Shown here one piece after another: positions 63,319 through 64,000 of a DNA stretch of 64,000 nt; positions within the stretch are counted from its first letter, which is position 1, and each line of letters opens with the position of its first letter. The notes under the pieces were generated by a model. It was not told the origin of the DNA. It saw only the letters and a program-made list of their open reading frames with translations, and did not search any database. The translations under genes were made by a program, and so were the position numbers. This DNA comes from Bifidobacterium sp. Lineage in GTDB: Bacteria; Actinomycetota; Actinomycetes; Actinomycetales; Bifidobacteriaceae. The DNA is taken from assembly GCF_022647885.1 (NCBI RefSeq), contig NZ_JALCLM010000001.1:372001-436000 (forward strand), in the 5' to 3' direction.

Positions 63319-64000
63319 AGCAACGCTCGCAAGCTTTCATTGCACTAGTAGCTGCTGCTGCTTTTTGGGCCGGCAATTATGTGTTCGGCCATCTGGCGGT
63401 TGAAAGCATGACTCCATTCAGTATTGTTTTTCTCCGTTGGACGCTTGCTGTGATTCCGCTTGCTGTTATCGCTCAATTCCTTGAACATCCTGACTGGCGC
63501 AAAGTGCTTTCCCACTGGCCATTTTTGTTGATGCAGGCCGTTCTGGGTATGTTTGCATATAACTTTCTCCTGTATGCCGCTTTGCATGTATCAACAGCAT
63601 TTGAGGCATCGCTGATTAATGCGGCTAACCCAGCGCTGATTGCAATCGCCGCGATGGTGTTCCTTCACGAGCGTCCTGGCTGGCGAGGTGGAATCGGCAT
63701 TGCCGTGGCATTATTTGGTGTACTGATTGTGCTTACTCATGGAAATTTCTCCACATTGTTTAGCAGCGCCTTCGGCCCGGGTGCTTTACTAATGATTGGA
63801 GCGATTCTTGTATGGACTGCATACAGTATCGCTGGGAGGATGGGGCCACAATTGCCGCCGGTTACCTCCGTTTGTGTCCAATCGGTTATGGTGTCCGTTG
63901 CATTGGGATTGGCAGCGCCCGTTGTAGGAGTAACTCTGCCTTCAAGTGGCACTGCCTTCGCATCGTTGTTGTTCATAGCTGTGTTTCCCTCATGCCTGTC
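63315..64000 (+). CDS. EamA/DMT-family transporter, cut by window end
   Basis: The ATG at 63315 overlaps the MerR stop; the frame is open to the end (228 codons). The product begins MKQRSQAFIALVAAAAFWAG and shows about eight hydrophobic helices so far, with EamA-type patterns FSIVFLRWTLAVIPL and NAANPALIAIAAMVFLHERPG. Drug/metabolite transporters usually have ten helices, so about 70 residues are missing. Coupling to MerR suggests efflux of the regulator's ligand. Confidence 0.87.
   Translation, partial: MKQRSQAFIALVAAAAFWAGNYVFGHLAVESMTPFSIVFLRWTLAVIPLAVIAQFLEHPDWRKVLSHWPFLLMQAVLGMFAYNFLLYAALHVSTAFEASLINAANPALIAIAAMVFLHERPGWRGGIGIAVALFGVLIVLTHGNFSTLFSSAFGPGALLMIGAILVWTAYSIAGRMGPQLPPVTSVCVQSVMVSVALGLAAPVVGVTLPSSGTAFASLLFIAVFPSCL

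Overview
The window looks like a chromosomal segment of a member of the Bifidobacteriaceae (Actinobacteria). The strongest evidence is the classical actinobacterial block of cell-division and Ser/Thr-kinase genes next to a trpG/pabA-type amidotransferase (264-10016). Other support comes from the S9 dipeptidyl peptidase, tandem YhgE/Pip proteins, a sortase-C pilus cluster, heterodimeric ABC exporters under MarR control, and an HtpX whose sequence reads like bifidobacterial HtpX. Base composition looks balanced to slightly AT-rich, so the genus is left open. I see no complete IS, phage or CRISPR array.

Layout. (1) 1-10016: end of an unknown membrane protein, trpG/pabA, then a minus-strand operon fhaA-fhaB-pstP-rodA/ftsW-pbpA-pknA-pknB with mostly 4-bp overlaps, coupling phosphosignalling to peptidoglycan synthesis. 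(2) 10089-18908: S9 peptidase, two overlapping YhgE/Pip membrane proteins, an alpha/beta hydrolase and a 53-aa two-helix membrane protein. (3) 19038-23379: marR plus a heterodimeric ABC exporter, with a perfect 29-bp palindrome upstream. (4) 23943-29045: sortase-dependent pilus cluster (large minor pilin, major pilin, sortase C), closed by a 25-bp-stem terminator. (5) 29320-34170: nucleoside-use operon (MFS carrier, nucleoside hydrolase, ribokinase, LacI regulator) with twin LacI-like operators. (6) 34341-37493: CLC-type channel divergent from marR plus an aberrant CDF-like protein, then a GlsB/YeaQ-type protein. (7) 37660-42188: a second marR-ABC-ABC module built like the first. (8) 42288-48199: a small membrane protein and a 1644-aa wall-anchored adhesin with seven Cna-B domains, five nearly identical at DNA level. 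(9) 48503-55487: tRNA-Leu(CAG), tgt, an HtrA protease, a ferredoxin-NADP reductase, a frameshifted htpX, tRNA-Gly(CCC). (10) 55658-64000: DUF1304 protein, nitroreductase with marR, a GT2/ArnT-like glycosyltransferase pair, a polysaccharide deacetylase, and a MerR regulator coupled to an EamA transporter cut by the window end.

What deserves a second look: a pair of about 100-bp inverted-repeat elements (52670-52767 and 61104-61212, opposite orientations) sharing a central motif; a one-base T insertion breaking htpX; a sortase C whose ribosome binding site points to a CTG start; hairpins with identical 9-bp arms on both sides of the nucleoside operon; a CDF-like protein missing half of its metal ligands; the duplicated regulator-exporter modules; and homogenised Cna-B repeats. 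None of these alone proves a new system; the repeat pair and the pilus translation signals are the most unusual.
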